Below are positions 4,448 to 5,190 of a DNA stretch of 5,190 nt, piece after piece; position 1 is the first letter of the stretch; the number at the start of each line of letters is the position of its first letter. The notes beneath the pieces are model-generated. The model did not search any database, was not told the DNA's origin, and saw only the letters and a list, made by a program, of their open reading frames with translations. The position numbers and the translations under genes were made by a program. Source of the stretch: Ruminococcus sp. UBA7014 (GTDB lineage Bacteria; Bacillota; Clostridia; Oscillospirales; Ruminococcaceae); assembly GCA_002449575.1 (NCBI GenBank), contig DJXC01000173.1, positions 1-5,190 on the forward strand, read 5' to 3'.

Positions 4448-5190
4448 ATGGACAAGAAGTCTACAATTGAAGCACTGCTCGAAAGAGGAAAAGCCACCGG
4501 CAAACTGACAACCAAGCAGATTACCGATGCACTTGAAGAAATGGATTTCGATGCTGACCAGCTTAATTCTTTCTATGACAACTGCGAGCAGCATAATATT
4601 GAAATTATTGATAATAATATTATCGATGATAATTTTGATTTAAATCATCTTGAAATCAGCGACAATCCAGATGATGATTTAGATGCTGCACTTTCTGCCG
4701 AAGGACTTGCTGTGGACGACCCTGTAAAAATCTATCTGAAAGAAATTGGTCGTGTGCCGCTCCTATCCGGCGATGAAGAAATTGTCCTCGCCCGTCTGAT
4801 GGCAGAAGGTACACCTCTGGAAGCCAAAAGAGCAAAACAGCGTCTTTCCGAAGCAAATCTCCGTCTGGTTGTCAGCATTGCAAAAAAATATGTCGGCAGA
4901 GGTATGCAGTTCCTTGACCTGATTCAGGAAGGAAATCTTGGTTTAATTAAGGCAGTAGAGAAATTTGACTATAACAAGGGTTTCAAGTTTTCGACTTATG
5001 CGACGTGGTGGATTCGTCAGGCAATTACCCGTGCCATTGCAGACCAGGCAAGAACCATCAGAATTCCGGTGCATATGGTAGAAACTATTACGAAAGTCAA
5101 AAAAGTCTCCAGTCAGCTTCTGCATGAAAACGGTCATGACCCGTCTCCTGAAGAAATTGCTGACCGTCTGGAACTTCCGGTAGAACGTGT
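4448..5190 (+). CDS. rpoD: RNA polymerase primary sigma factor RpoD/SigA (N-terminal 247 residues, 3' end outside window)
   Basis: This is the housekeeping sigma factor, which directs RNA polymerase to -10/-35 promoters. The visible part holds region 1.1 (about 5-55, beginning KSTIEALLERGKATGKLTT). A short Asn/Asp-rich acidic linker (about 55-90) follows, then region 1.2 (DPVKIYLKEIGRVPLLSGDEE before LARLM, 91-116). Region 2 (about 134-211) includes the core-binding NLRLVVSIAKKYVGRG and DLIQEGNLGLIKAVEKFDY. It continues with the promoter-melting FSTYATWWIRQAITRAI, where W187/W188 and Q191/T194 match the E. coli sigma-70 melting and -10 recognition residues. RIPVHMVE marks the start of region 3. 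Region 4 is beyond the window. The long non-conserved insert between regions 1.2 and 2 of E. coli is absent, as usual in Firmicutes. It follows dnaG after 12 bases with no terminator, as in the macromolecular synthesis operon. Confidence 0.97.
   Translation, partial: MDKKSTIEALLERGKATGKLTTKQITDALEEMDFDADQLNSFYDNCEQHNIEIIDNNIIDDNFDLNHLEISDNPDDDLDAALSAEGLAVDDPVKIYLKEIGRVPLLSGDEEIVLARLMAEGTPLEAKRAKQRLSEANLRLVVSIAKKYVGRGMQFLDLIQEGNLGLIKAVEKFDYNKGFKFSTYATWWIRQAITRAIADQARTIRIPVHMVETITKVKKVSSQLLHENGHDPSPEEIADRLELPVER

Noticed and set aside
4595..4640. AT-rich dyad (runs of ATTATTGATAAT and ATTATCGAT) inside rpoD as an internal promoter or operator
   Set aside because: It encodes the Asn/Asp/Ile-rich acidic linker of the sigma factor, and codon choice for those residues gives the pattern. 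TTGAAA at 4599 has no well-placed -10 partner.
700..4900. Frequent TCCGGA/CCGGAA words as a possible uptake or repeat signal
   Set aside because: They fall in different reading phases and mostly encode Pro-Glu, Ser-Gly or Phe-Arg with preferred codons. No regular spacing or orientation is seen, so codon preference is enough.

Overview
The window looks like a chromosomal housekeeping segment from a low-to-moderate G+C Clostridia-type Firmicute. A Ruminococcus-like member of the Oscillospirales is my best guess. The guess rests on strong AAGGAGG-type ribosome binding sites, the primase-then-rpoD (macromolecular synthesis operon) order, a four-cysteine type L31, and a SigA-like sigma factor with a short acidic linker between regions 1.1 and 1.2. 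The genus is inference. All genes are on the + strand.

Layout. 1-99 is the 3' end of rpmE (ribosomal protein L31). 100-299 is a 200-base intergenic stretch with a mismatched hairpin, pseudoknot-capable complementary segments, a second copy of the rpmE terminal sequence, and a convincing intrinsic terminator (241-277). The terminator ends about 10 bases before the yigZ ribosome binding site. 300-932 is yigZ, an IMPACT/UPF0029 family protein. 933-1040 holds a dyad and a TATAAT box. 1041-2666 and 2663-4435 are two tandem dnaG-type primase genes overlapping by ATGA. 4448-5190 is the 5' part of rpoD, the primary sigma factor, cut by the window edge.

The main point of interest is the primase pair. 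The first paralogue (541 aa from its best start) has a textbook DnaG zinc-binding domain, but its Toprim/polymerase active site is destroyed: the metal-binding DxD has become SHA, EGYMD has become EDYFC, and the KYLN motif has become PFLI. It also ends where the last helicase-binding helices should begin. The second paralogue (590 aa) has the full catalytic motif set and a complete C-terminal end, but its zinc-binding domain has lost the conserved basic and TPS positions while keeping the four zinc ligands. The two proteins have therefore lost opposite halves of DnaG. In studied bacterial primases the zinc-binding domain of one subunit can act in trans on the polymerase domain of another. The simplest model is an obligate two-subunit primase: a template-recognition subunit plus a catalytic and helicase-docking subunit, made from one translationally coupled message. 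The sequence changes are seen directly; the heteromeric primase is inference.
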